From: Ascarosepion bandense
Taxonomy: Eukaryota > Mollusca > Cephalopoda > Sepiida > Sepiidae
Reading direction: 5' to 3'
Assembly (NCBI GenBank): GCA_037127315.1
Contig: JBBBDQ010000348.1
Location: 434,001 to 498,000 of the forward strand
Length of the DNA stretch: 64,000 nt
Made by a program: the position numbers and the translations under genes. Below the pieces are notes generated by a model that was not told the DNA's origin, did not search any database, and was given only the letters and a program-made list of their open reading frames with translations. Below are positions 52,560-63,721 of this stretch, piece by piece. Position 1 is the first letter of the stretch; every line of letters begins with the position of its first letter.

Positions 52560-55215
52560 ATCCAAACCATGAACTTTTCAAACTCTTGCACAAGTGATGG
52601 ACTTTCCCATGTATTTTCCCAATAACTCTGAAGGACACAATTCTTTTCTCGATCTCTTTTTTACCTCTATCCCTGACACATGTCATGATATACAGCTCTG
52701 CCCTCAATACAACTCTGATCCCACAATTGTGTCTGTAAACATCTCTTTCCATTCTCCCACCAGACAAAAACCTCCTACAAACAGAATATGTTTCTGTTAT
52801 CAATGTGTGAATTGGGAGATATTCTGGGATTTCCTTTATGATGTTCTTTGGAATTAAGCTTTTTTGTTCATCTTGTTCAAAATTGCCTCTTAGATCTCCT
52901 CCTGGGTGAAAACCAGCATCAATGCTTTCATTTCAACAAAGAAATTTCAAATTAATTCTTATTCATCTCCTTGGTTCTCACCTGCATGCTCAGCTACTAT
53001 TGCCCACAGGAATCACTTCTTCTAGCTGTACCGGAGTAACACGTCTGATTACAACAGATATCCCTTTGTTGTTGCTCATAATCAATGCATGTTCAAAATA
53101 AAGCAAAGGTATTGTTTGCTCCTAACATGAAACAATGTATAAAATCACAAATTTGGTTCTAGAGATTATTGATAGCTTTGCAAGAATGTGCTGAACAAAA
53201 GCAAATTCTCAGTCCTTACTCTATTCAATCAATTCAAAGTCCTCACATTTACAACAGACAAGGTTGAATGCATTGCTTAGAAATTCTCTTCCAACTCAGC
53301 AGTTGATACATCTTGAGTATCCATACCTGATTTTCCACCTAAAGCAGAAGCTCTACAGAGTGATACGTATATAACCCTGCCTCTGGTCTCTGACATTTTT
53401 TAAAAAGTAGACTCTAATAAGGTAAGCTGAAATGATGTTTTCAAGAAATTTGCTCCAGAACTGACTCCAGTCCTCTCCAAACTCTTCAAATATCGTCTCT
53501 CTGCTTCCTGCTTTCCAGCTTGTTGGAAGACCTCATTTGTAGATCCTGTCTTTAAGAACTCTAGAGAACACTCTCACCCCACTATCACCCGATAATTCTC
53601 TTACCACTTTTTGTCAAAGTGTTTGAGGTCTTAATCAATACTGAAATGGCTAAGCATCTCACCTCTCTTGAGCCACTCTCTAACAAACAGGTCTATCTTT
53701 TCCAGATTTATCATTGATGTGCTAACAGACATCACTCAATATGTACACCAAGCTCATGATAAAAATAGTAAAACTTGAGCTGTGGCCATACATATCTCGA
53801 AGGTGTTTGACAGGGTTTGGCATGCCAGCCTTTTACACAAGCTCCAGGGCTATGGTATTACAGGTTGGTTGTTTGAATTAATCCAATCACTCCGATCAAA
53901 TTTTGAATGGGCAAGCTTCCAGATGATTTCATGTGAATGTGAGTATCTCCCAAGGCTCTATCCTTCGTCCTACACTATTTCTGATCTTCATCAATGATCT
54001 TCCTGATGTTATCAGTTTCAAATTAGGCATTTATGCAGATGACACTACCATTTTTTCTCATTTCATGAGAAAATCTGTCAGATCTGACAAAGTAAACCTG
54101 ACTGATGCTCTTGAAACAGACCTCTAATCAGTGGTTAAATGGGGCAAGAAATGGCTTGCAAATTTTAATGCCTCCAAAACAAAACTGCTCTCCTTTAAAA
54201 ACCATAGAGAATCTTTTCCCAGCTGATGCAAATGTCCTTGAGAGCAAAACACACTGCCTCCTTTGCCTCACTTTTTCAGCCAACTTGAAGTGTGATATAT
54301 TCCGGAAAGGAATATCAGTGAAGAATAAGTGTAAGAATGATACTTGACACAGGAAGTAAATAACAGGGATTTATTATTATACGTAGGTACAATAAACCAT
54401 AAGGTATACAATAGCAATCAACGAGCAGGAGTGGAATAATCTATAAAGTAGAGAATGCCTTCGCCTATGACGTATGCCTCTTGGTTCGCCTCTAGTCCAG
54501 CTTGTCACTGTCCTTTATAGATTAGATCATTCCATTATGGGGTATGCTAGGATGTTCCACTATAACAAAGTGGAATGAACACATCGGATTTAAAACTGCA
54601 TCTACTGGAAGAAAAGTTGGGTCACTATGTCATACTGGAAAGTTTTTTTTTGTCAGAGTCCATCTTGCACATTCACAAATTTGCCATTCACCTGTGCATT
54701 GAATACCATTGTCATATCTGGTCAGGTGCTCCTGCTATTCATGTGAGGTTCTGCAATGTAATCAATCCTGACTTGGCATCTCAACTTCAGTCATTTTCTT
54801 ACTGACATGATGTGGCTTCCCTCTGTCTTTTCTATAAATATTTTCTTGGCAACTGCCCTGACAAGTTTTTTTTCCTAGCTGTCTCAACTGCATGAATTTA
54901 AGTGTACTACTAGATTGGCATCTAGGTCCCACCCTTTTACCATTGAAATAGTTAAGTGTAAGTACCACTTCTACTCCAACAGTTTTTTTCTCATACTTCC
55001 CAACTGTTGAACTCCCTTTCATTTACTTGCTTACCTGATAACTACAATCTTCAAAAATTTAAAGACAATGTCAATTGCTATCATCTCTCTTCTTGAATCC
55101 CATTTATCTTTTATCCTTTCCTCAATAATCCCTATAATTAGTATTTCCTCTCACTTTCACTCTTGGTAATCCTCTTTGTACTAGTGGCATTCCCACCTTG
55201 CTTAGGGTGAAATGA
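52560..55215 (+). pseudogene. Jockey/CR1-like LINE, decayed
   Basis: In order: endonuclease C-terminal part (LDLFFTSIPDTCHDIQLCPQ and TIVSVNISFH, 52640-52760); linker (53440-53560); RT domain (VFDRVWHASLLHKLQGYGI, 53797-53860; SQGSILRPTLFLIFINDLPD with GIYADDTTIF, the YADD catalytic motif, 53940-54060); post-RT region (54575-54800, HIWSGAP); C-terminal LGNCPDKFFF and VPPFYH-type pieces; and the family 3' end TTGCTTAGGGTGAAATGATT plus A-tail at 55200-55220. Frameshifts and stops throughout. A 235-bp insertion interrupts it at 54333. This is the parent family of the 3' ends at 8.7, 14.5, 25.4 and 61.4 kb. Confidence 0.82.
54333..54567 (-). mobile_element. Probable solo LTR inserted in the LINE
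   Basis: The LINE reading stops and resumes around this 235-bp block. On the minus strand it begins TGTTATAGTGGAACATCC, has a CTATAAAGGACAG promoter-like element and an AATAAATCCCTG polyadenylation-like element near its end. AAGTG occurs on both sides (54328-54332 and 54568-54572), a plausible 5-bp target duplication. No partner LTR or internal region is present. Family unknown. Confidence 0.6.
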
Positions 55216-56080
55216 TTTTAAAAAATTAGATAAACATATAAATATGCATACAAATGCATACTTCTACATATTTTTACATTTATAGGTAAATATCTATACA
55301 AAAAGTATAATTAAAAATAAAATATATATAATAGGATTTATGCATGTATCTGCATATTGATATTTGCAAATATATGTGCCAATGAATATATGCCAAAATG
55401 CTTTTAGATATACATGAATTGCTGAAATGTATGATTAAATAAGCCTATCTGAAATTATTTGATTGTTTGGTCAGATTTTTTTAAGTGGTCAGGCCACTAA
55501 CTTTTCAACAGCCCCATCGTTTACTTATTTATTTATCTGTCTCTGTATATGTATGTGTGTGTGTGTGTTTGTATGTATGTATGTATGTATGTGCTTGCAT
55601 CAGTAAAATAAAATTATGAATAAATGCAAATTTTCCATTTCCTGTTTCTCAAACATAACTGAATATTTCTTTGTCAAAGTGGTGCCTAACATAAACAAAA
55701 TTTCAGTTTCAATTTCCGTCTAGATGTTCATAATATTTTCTTGTTTATACACAAATATAAAATGACTGAATTTGAATTGCATCAAGAATGACAAATATCT
55801 TTATGCCTGAATGAAGAAAAGCTGGGGATTTTATTTCATTGAAAAAGGGATTAACCCATTGATTGCCAAGCAGAAGTTAAACCATGGTTGGTAGATTTTA
55901 TTATCTGGTGCTTGGCAATTTTGATACATTTTTATCTGCAGATGCTAACAACGAGTTTATCTGTAGTGAGATGTTTACTGTGAAAATAATGTTGGGACTT
56001 TTACTTGAAGCTATAAGTCAACTCTTAAAATTTTGAGCATTCATTTTAAACACACACACATATATACACATGCACACATG
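55216..56080. other. Gene-free stretch
   Basis: AT-rich DNA with (GT)n/(GTAT)n at 55552-55590. GTTGAAAAGTTAGTGGCC (reverse strand, 55493-55510) looks like a mariner-type end without a partner. Confidence 0.45.
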
Positions 56081-56084
56081 CACA

Positions 56085-56570
56085 CACATATATATATAGG
56101 ATATTCTGAAGGAAATTTAAAGAAATCTTGTTATATTCACAAGTCTACATTCAAGTTGGAAAACCTTAAACATTGTACCAAACTAGCCAATTACATGTGG
56201 GAATTAGAAAATAAAATGGCAAAGGACATTATGTAACTTGAAGCATATTAAAAAAGGCCAAACCTTGCAACCGTAGTGATATCTGCAGATTGTGCCAAGA
56301 AGAGAAGTTAGTCATAGTGTCATTTCCAGAGCAAGAAAGGTTGCTAAATGAAAGGTCCAAAATAATGTATGGATCAGAAAATATATTTTCAGATCATACA
56401 AACCCATATGAAAATGCTTACAATTCTTGACAGCTCCTCCCTTATTTTGAACTTCCAGTTATGAATTCTGGTATGTCAATTTGAAAAAAACATTGGAGAA
56501 TTAGCTGATATAAAACTCTTGAAGATACCAAAATGTTGAAACCAAAGTTGTGCAAATTCTGAATGAGAAT
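56085..56570 (+). pseudogene. PLE GIY-YIG C-terminal fragment (type C)
   Basis: Readable as YSEGNLKKSCYIHKSTFKLE and TKLANYMWELENK (open frame 56033-56236), then in another frame CNRSDICRLCQEEKLVIVSF and EQERLLNERSKI. This matches the C-terminal part of the 16.4-19.1-kb element (SHMWEL, C..KLAIVN). It ends near TTGAAGATACC and GTTGAAACC, a weak hammerhead-like pattern, and then (TA)n. Confidence 0.6.
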
Positions 56571-56593
56571 ATATATATATATATATATATATA

Positions 56594-57291
56594 CTAGCAG
56601 TAAAGCCCAGCGTTGCTTGGGTGTAATGAAACCATTAAAATTAATCCATGGTCCTGGAGCTCAGACTCTTTGGACTTTGGTACAAAAGACTAAAAAGCAA
56701 TAGTTGTTTCCAGTTAAAGTGAAACTGTAGACTGAAAGAAAAATGAATGGATGTAAGTCAAATTTTGATTTCCTGGTATCGATATCAAATAAGTTTTTTT
56801 CATCGTAAACTGAATTTTGAAGGCTAAATAAGTCCTCTGAGTAAATAGTATCATGGCTGAGACTAAGAACTACAATTATAACTACTTAGAACCAAACTGG
56901 AAGCAAAAAATTAAATGAAAGGGCTGAAAAAATACAGATATACAGGCAAATAAACAGACACACACACACAAACATCTTGCCTTTTATATATATATATATA
57001 TATACATATATATATTATTGATTTTCTGCACTATTGTAAGAACTGCAACCGTGAAACGTCTGAATATCGTTTCTTGTGTCTTTGTCTAAGTGTCTTTGTC
57101 TAAGATTTTTTCGTCGTAAACTGAATTTTGAAGGCTAAATAAGTCCTCTGAGTAAATAGTATCATGGCTGAGACTAAGAACTACAATTATAACTACTTAG
57201 AACCAAACTGGAAGCAAAAAAATTAAATGAAAGGGCTGAAAAAATACAGATATACAGGCAAATAAACAGACACACACACACAAACATCTTG

Positions 57292-57340
<49 letters not shown>

Positions 57341-57668
57341 CGATTTTCTGCACTATTGTAAGAACTGCAACCGTGAAACATCTGAATATCGTTTCTTGTG
57401 TCTTTGTCTATGAGTGTATCAAATTTGATTAAAATCAGACCACTCCTTCTATAACCCAATTTTTTCGATTATCAATTTTCGATATTTATCGGGGATATCT
57501 CGACACAAAACCTAGTTAAGAACACTCGCAGATGCTTATAGTACAACTGTGTAAATTTTCAAGAAAATCGGTTCAGCCATTTCGGAGTCTATAGGTAACG
57601 AACACACACACACAGACACACACACACACACACAGACAAAGTTCCATTTAAAAATAAGTTTAGATATG
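56594..57668. mobile_element. Interspersed repeat X, copy 2, with 311-bp internal duplication
   Basis: Starts ACTAGCAGTAAAGCCCAGCG and ends AAGTTCCATTTAAAAATAAG, co-linear with 26905-27655. The segment from ATCGTAAACTGAATTTTG (56802) to about 57112 is repeated from 57113, including its internal (TA)n and GCCTTTTATATATA stretch, which explains the greater length. Confidence 0.75.
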
Positions 57669-58260
57669 AGTTGCATTTAGGAAGTTTTTGTGAGCAATAC
57701 AGACAATATCTGGCTAAGAATATATGGCCAAAGTTTTTTAAAAATACAGCAATGATAAGGATATTAGTCTGAATAACTTATGGATTAATAAAACTATTTC
57801 TAGGAAGTTCAGTTAGCACAATGTAAAAGCCTTATGAATAATTTGTTTTTTCAAGGCAAATCTTAATGTATTTTTTGTGATTTTAAGTGGTTTCTGTTGA
57901 AAAATATTATTTTCCTAGAAAAGGTTTTAAAATTGTTGGTTGATAGTTTAAGTATAGTAGATTCAATATACATGACCAGAAAATATATTGGCTGAAATGT
58001 TTAAAATATATTGGCTGAAATGTTGAACTGCAAAAAATAAACAAAATCTGGGTATTAGTCAGATTAGTCGTGAATGAAAATGGCCATATTCTCTGTTTCT
58101 TTGTTTCTCCGTCTGTAACTTTTCTGCCTGTAACTTGTCACACTAGAGCAAGCAAAGCAAATAAAATTAAGGATAGGATCTTGTTTGATTTTAGCATCTG
58201 ACTTGAAAGCTAGTGGCATATCTACTTGATCAACATTTTGTTATTTGAACTTATTCAATG
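57669..58260. other. Gene-free stretch
   Basis: Contains a small duplication (AAATATATTGGCTGAAATGTT at 57980 and 58003). Otherwise unassigned. Confidence 0.5.
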
Positions 58261-58261
58261 T

Positions 58262-58445
58262 ACCTTGTCTGTTTAAAACATTGGCAATCATGGCTCTCCA
58301 CAGTTTCCCATCCTTTGTAGCTTGAAATGAAATTATTCTTCCCATTATGTAGTTTTGCTTTTTTTGCCTTTACTATGTCCCTGTGAGTAGCAAATTCCCC
58401 AAGCCCTTTTCTTTATTATATCCTCTAGAAATTTTAATTGTGTGA
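58262..58445 (-). mobile_element. RTE-like LINE 3' fragment
   Basis: The left part resembles the RTE-like LINE 3' end (AATCATGGCTCTCCACAG), and the right part the GLGEFAT-type coding region (AAATTCCCCAAGCCC). Weakly preserved; probably the 3' half of the fragment at 59455-59790, separated by unrelated DNA and a SINE. Confidence 0.5.
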
Positions 58446-59119
58446 CAAGAAAATTCATGGCAGCAAAGAAAAGAGTCTTAAAGACACTCATATCCATGGT
58501 AACTAAGAAAAAGAGTCTTAGAAACACTTATATACCTGGCAACGTAAACAAAAACAAAACAGTTAGAAGAAGACGCTCTGCGAAATGAAGAAGACAGATT
58601 GTAGCTAACGGACAAAAAGATAAGTAGAAATAGTTGTCTTTGATAGAATATCACCTTCTACATCGAAATGACTTCATCCACCATGTGAAGATAAATTCAT
58701 TTGGATATAAAATAATTGTCTGAGATATCACTCTCATTAATTCACACGAATATGAAACTAACTCTCTGAGATATTGATCTTGATAAATTTCTTCTTTTTC
58801 TTTATTGTGAACATTGAATTTAAAATATATTTCCTTCAAATTATGAATTGTTTTGTTGCTGTTATGATCAGGTTTTTTTATCAATGATATTGATGAATCA
58901 CTGATAACTTTATTTTATTGTTTCCATTCGGTGGTCCAGATTTTTGTCTGAATCCTTATTTATACCCGAACCACATCCCTGAGCCAATCTAGGTATAAAA
59001 TATCATACGAAAAAAATGAAAATTTTTTTATGAAACAGCAGCCAGGGTTATCAGATAAAAATTTGAGTATCCTTTGAAGCTTCGCCCCACTTATGGCAAT
59101 TGTCTCTTTCTAATTCTAA
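58446..59119. other. Gene-free stretch with a local duplication
   Basis: AAGAAAAGAGTCTTAAAGACACT and AAGAAAAAGAGTCTTAGAAAC units near 58465 and 58505 form a tandem pair of about 40 bp. The rest is unassigned. Confidence 0.45.
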
Positions 59120-59426
59120 GTCAGTCAGTTAAGTGCCATACGTGATACACACTTGGGTGATCATGTCTCGAAAGAGACATGACTGACTGGGCAGAAGATT
59201 ATCCCACAGTAGGTTGCCATTGCTTTCTGCGGTAGACTGGTTGCCGACCAAAGCTATAGAACGCTATCTGTCCTGCTATTTAACCCATAACTGGAAGGAA
59301 GAGACAGATTAATACCTTTCCCAAGGGTATTTGCGCGTAAGTGAATACAATGGATTCAACTGGAATTCGAACTCGGCTCACGAGTTTCTTGTTCCGAGCC
59401 AATATCCACTGTACCACAACGCACAT
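59120..59426 (-). mobile_element. tRNA-derived SINE, main family, full length
   Basis: Close to the family consensus: GTCAGTCAGTTAAGTGCCAT at the left, GAGACATGACTGACTGGGCA, TAATACCTTTCCCAAGGG, reversed B box GAATTCGAACTCGG and ATCCACTGTACCACAACG at the right. A short TAAG(T) occurs at both edges. Looks comparatively young. Confidence 0.93.
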
Positions 59427-59454
59427 AAGTATCTTTTTTGCTTCCATTTTGCTT

Positions 59455-59790
59455 AAAATGTACTTGTTGCTCATATACTCCATCCATATTTAGCCTTCTT
59501 CAGTTGAACCATATCTATGTCATCTCAGTTCATCTCTTCATTTGTAGGGAGAGTGTCCAGCATCCACTAATATTAAATAGCAGTTAAGCAACCTTTTCCT
59601 TGTCTCTAAGATGTTTTTCCTGTTTCTTAGGTTTTGTAAGGCATATGTTAGAATTCCCATGGGCTTTGGATTTTGGAGTCATAGTTTTCATTCTCTGACA
59701 AAACACTTCCCAGATATTTAAACTGCTTTACTTATTTGATTTTGACATTTCTAATTAGCCTGTCAAGTTTTTTCTCATATATTTCTGTCA
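59455..59790 (-). mobile_element. RTE-like LINE fragment
   Basis: The reverse strand has the YLGSVLSE-like region (GACAAAACACTTCCCAGATA), followed by KTRKNI- and YGSE-type remnants further left. It parallels 40060-40260 of the copy at 39.6-40.36 kb. Heavily decayed. Confidence 0.5.
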
Positions 59791-60225
59791 AATGCAATGT
59801 TAGGCTGACTACACAGATGTTATGCTAATTCAAGAGAAAATAATTGCGAGTGACATTCTGATCCTAAGCAGGGGGATGTTTCTATAATCACCTAATTTTT
59901 TACTGATATTCTCTTGGCTTGACCAATAAACTACAAGGAGACACCCAAGAACAATGAAATTCAACACATTTGTCAGTGAAAAACTACAGAATATATCTGT
60001 TAAAGCTTTGTGCTAAAGAAATGAAAATATTAGTATAATTTCTATAATGATGAATTGTCTCGGAATGTACTAGGATGTATGTAATGTTTATCAGATAAAA
60101 TAATGTGATAAAAATAGCAAAGATGAAAATAATAATTGTGAAATAAACTTATAACTTTTGTTGAAATTTCTGAAACAAATTATTGTAACTATTATCTATT
60201 GATTTATTAAGAATAGTTCTGTGGA
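59791..60225. other. Gene-free stretch
   Basis: AT-rich DNA, nothing recognised. Confidence 0.5.
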
Positions 60226-60273
60226 ATTATTTCAAACTTTTGTTCTTGTCTTGGTTGATATAGGTATTATAAT

Positions 60274-60320
60274 AGACACAACGTTTTGACCAAGTACCCT
60301 CTGGTCATCATCAGGTGTCC
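60274..60320 (-). ncRNA. Hammerhead motif, left arm
   Basis: Minus strand: stem I GGACAC; core CTGATGA; T; stem II GACCA...TGGTC (five pairs); AAA for GAA (CpG-type decay at G12); stem III ACGT (self-complementary); cleavage-site T; stem I GTGTCT (six pairs including one G-U). Confidence 0.72.
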
Positions 60321-60387
60321 ATAGATTGGCTGATGTGGAATATCTTGTTGATTATTGCAAAATATCCTGTGAAATCAGCCAATCTAT

Positions 60388-60434
60388 GGACACCTGATGA
60401 TGACCAGAATGTACTTGGTCAAAACATTGTGTCT
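60388..60434 (+). ncRNA. Hammerhead motif, right arm
   Basis: The same fold as the left arm: GGACAC, CTGATGA, T, GACCA...TGGTC, AAA (G12 changed), ACAT in place of ACGT, T, GTGTCT. Both arms share the G12 change, so it predates the duplication or arose twice at a CpG. Confidence 0.7.
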
Positions 60435-60602
60435 ATTATAACACCAACATCAACCAAGACGAGAACAAAAATACAAAATAATTCCAGAATTATTGAAAAT
60501 TACTCATCCCAGAAATAAATACAAATTATGACAAGTGGCATGAACCCACTAATATAATCCAGTTGTCAAAATCCATATGACACTGAATATAAATATTTCC
60601 AA

Positions 60603-60870
60603 CTATATGAAGGTGGCGTAGTGGATATAGTAGTTGGTTATACATGTGTTAGTATCATCTAGTGGTCATGAGTTTGATCCTTGGACTTGGTAGTGAGAGT
60701 ACCAAATTCCAACAGGAAAGAACAATAATTGATTTCACAGGAGATTTTGCAATAATCAATGATGATAACCAGAGGGTACTTAGTCTAAAAGTTGTATCTA
60801 TAAAAACACCTATATCAACCAAGATTATTGAAAATTACTCGTCTCAGAAATAAATACAAAAGATTAGTTT
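60603..60870 (+). mobile_element. tRNA-headed SINE with degraded hammerhead tail
   Basis: Head GGTGGCGTAGTGGATATAG (A box) and CATGAGTTTGATCCTTGG (B box), then linker TTGATTTCACAGGAGATTTTG (the complement of the palindrome's centre), then ATGATGATAACCAGAGGG...AGTCTAAAAGTTGTATCT, a decayed copy of the hammerhead, and the shared end ATTATTGAAAATTACTC found after the right arm at 60490. It links the palindrome family to a tRNA head. Confidence 0.68.
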
Positions 60871-61420
60871 CCTCATCATACTAAGCCATCTGGTTTACCT
60901 CTGTAACCGTCCAGATATATTGATTAAACTTTGATCTTTGACCTGATATCCTTGGTTCTTTCTACAAAATTTTAATTTCTTACTTAGGATCTTCTTTTTC
61001 AGTGATTTAGTAAGAATTTCTGCATTAACAAAAAGACTAAAATCTCACCTATCATTAGACAAGATAATCTTAATCTGTTAGAAAGTTGAAAAAACTCCTG
61101 TATTGAAAGAGAAGAATAATATCAACAAATATGGGGAAACTAATCTGATAAAATTACATCATATTCGAGATAGTGTTATATGCTTTCATAAGATTGAAGA
61201 AACAAAGAAAACAGATTGTCCTTTTATTCACTCTTTTTAGTATACTTGAAACGTTTTAAGAAATTCAGGTGGTTTAGGGTTGGCTGAAGAAAGGAAGGTG
61301 CAGATTGACAAACAGTCGAATTTCTGGCTGAGATACTGCATTCACATTTGGACAAACACCCTTAAGAAAAACATCAGTCTAGCTCTTCTTCTCTTTCCCA
61401 GCTATGGACAAAATAGCAAG
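60871..61420. other. Gene-free stretch
   Basis: Unassigned. 61290-61420 has faint SINE body similarity (GCATTCACATTTGGACAAAC, then AGCTATGGACAAAATAGC) in plus orientation. Confidence 0.4.
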
Positions 61421-61429
61421 TAGCCTGGT

Positions 61430-61762
61430 ACCTCGACCACAGGAATTTAAGCAAACTACTAGATTGGCATTTAGGTCCCACCTTTTTACCATTGAAATTC
61501 TTAAATTTAACCAACATTTTCACTTCATCAGTTTCTTTTCTCACACTTTCCATCCATGGAACTCCCTTCCATTTACTTGCTTCTCTAATAGCTACAATCT
61601 CCAGCAACTTAAATGCAGTGTTAATTGTCAACTTCTGTCTTCTAGTCCATCTTTTATACATTCTTCAATACCTCAATTACTCAGTCGTTTCTTTCACTGT
61701 ACCCCTTGTGCACTTGTGGCAGTCTTGCCTTGCTTGGGGTAGAATAATTAAAAAAATGAGTC
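61430..61762 (+). mobile_element. LINE 3' end, Jockey/CR1-like family
   Basis: The open reading has LVPRPQEFKQTTRLAFRSHL, FFSHTFHPWNSLPFTCFSNS and YNLQQLKCSVN (61404-61650), followed by GCCTTGCTTGGGGTAGAATA and an A-run. It is among the best-preserved C-termini of this LINE family here. Confidence 0.82.
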
Positions 61763-62420
61763 TAGACTCTAGTCTTTTCTAGAAACAAGTATACCAGAAG
61801 GATAACTTTAAATCCATCATTTTCTTCACTAGTTTTCGGTTAAATAGCAATGTAGATAACAATCAGCCTAAGAGGACTACTCTGAATTGAAAACCATGGT
61901 GAAGGCAACAGGAAACCACTTCACTATATTTTCCAAGAACAAAATGGCAATATTCAAATAATTAAAAGAAAGGAGTAATCTTTGAGAAGCCATGATAGCC
62001 ATGATTATATTCTGAAGAAACTTTGTATTGAAAGATTATTAATATTGGAAGATCAGCATCAGATAATTTGAAAACATGAAAACAAAAATAAAATTATCAT
62101 CAACATTTTAAATATGAAGGAAAAAATATTGAACTCATGTGTGCACATACATTATTCAAATCAATATTTTATAAAATGACATCAATTCAACTTCTAATAA
62201 GACATTTGGCAAAATGTTCAAAAATTTATTTATTTCAGCAATATATTAAATAGCTTTCAGCTTATAAAAGCTATATTAAAAATAATGACAATAACTTGCT
62301 TTTTGGTGTGAGATATTATCATGCAAACAAAGGGCAAAATACAATTTTATTTATAAATAAATATATCTTAAGGCTATAGACCAAACAAAAACATACTTTA
62401 AAAATACAATACCTCAAAGA
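61763..62420. other. Gene-free stretch
   Basis: AT-rich unassigned DNA. Confidence 0.5.
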
Positions 62421-62424
62421 CCTG

Positions 62425-63110
62425 AACAAAAATTTGTAGTCTATCATTAAAAGATATGTATATGAGAATTGCAAACAATGTTTAAGCCAACCAAACTGTC
62501 GTCTTTAAGTGAATATAACAGAAAGAGAAATGTGCACATTGGGTGAAGCAGTATATGAAATCTGAGTTCTCAACTGTAATTTTTAGTGATGAATATCCAA
62601 ACTGAATCATATATTTGGGCTGAAGTTAGAAGACAATGTGGAGAGGTGGAGTAAGGTTTTGAGTTAGTATTGTTAACAGTGAAATAATAAATCCCTTTAA
62701 AATCAAAGGTAGTACTAAGATAAATGCAAAGAATTATTGTAAATTCTTTACATGACACACTTTCAATAGTACAGAACTCACAAACAAGAAGCTCTTAAGG
62801 AAATTATATAATCATACAATATATCACTCCTTCATAATTTGCAAAAATTAAAATTGACAGCTTTGCTCCCAAACATTTCAAAGACACTAAAGTGATAGAA
62901 TTTTCCCCAGCTTCTCAAGATATTTGTCCAATAAAAAATTTGTGGTCTATCATTAAAAGATATGTATATGACAATTGGAAACAATATTTAAGCCAATGAG
63001 ATCTTCTGTAACTAATGTTAAAAAAAGTTGTAAGAGTAGAAAAGTTGACAAATTTAATTGATAAGATTACAGAAGATCAATGAACACAACATTTATTCAA
63101 GTCTAGAGAA
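62425..63110 (+). pseudogene. Tc1-like transposase relic with internal duplication
   Basis: Main reading from about 62480: a KCAHWVKQYMKSEF-like segment, SYIWAEVRRQCGEVE, IPLKSKVVLR-like and QRIIVNSL, then FSPASQDICPIKNLWSIIKR and YVYDNWKQY (62905-62995). This is the order seen in Tc1-type transposases, ending with the PIENLW-type block. A 60-bp copy of the last block (TTTGTAGTCTATCATTAAAA) also occurs at 62432-62495, ahead of the main reading. Related fragments at 49.5 and 51.1 kb. Confidence 0.62.
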
Positions 63111-63715
63111 TATTTTTGATCAAATTTCTTTGTCATCTGTTTTTACATTTATTTTAAATGAAAATTCATGTTGTACTTTGTTTGCATAATAAAACCTGAC
63201 ACTCCCACAAGTTATCAATATTTTAATAAGGCTAGATATTAAAAGGTGAAGCTCATCTGATATATTAATCATATAAATATCTATATTTATTATGTAAACA
63301 TTGATTTACATAATGCAATGTGACATTGCATATGTTATATTAAGAATATATAACATACAGAATATTTTTAATCAAATATACACTTCTTTGCCCTCTTTTC
63401 TTTTTAATCAATTCACCCCAAGCATGGAGTGAAAGAGAATGAGGACTATAGAAAGAACTAGAAATGCAGTCCCAAATAGGAAACAAGGGATGTTCCTCTA
63501 CTCCTGTTCAAAAGACTGGAAAAGAGTGTGAACCAAATTTCCTTAAGATTTTAGAGAAATCTTATTGTATTATTGCATCAATAGAAGTGTGAAAAATGGC
63601 TCTCCACAACCACATTGGTTAGAACATTGTGGCTTCTTTAGAGTGAGGTTGACCCCTATGTAGAGATGAGAGGTAGCACCTCCCTTTTGCTTAGGATGCA
63701 TATTATTATGTTAAC
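63111..63715. other. Gene-free stretch
   Basis: AT-rich DNA, nothing recognised. Confidence 0.5.
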
Positions 63716-63721
63716 TGTGAT

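Larger units (their letters stand above)
60228..60500. mobile_element. Palindromic element with paired hammerhead motifs
   Basis: Left arm (60243-60332) and right arm (60373-60463) are inverted copies: CTTGTCTTGGTTGATAT...GGTGTCCATAGATTGGCTGAT against ATCAGCCAATCTATGGACACC...ACATCAACCAAGAC. The 40-bp centre is GTGGAATATCTTGTTG... A third copy of the 3' segment follows at 60790-60860 behind a tRNA-like head, so this family occurs both as inverted ends and as a SINE-like unit. Confidence 0.8.
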
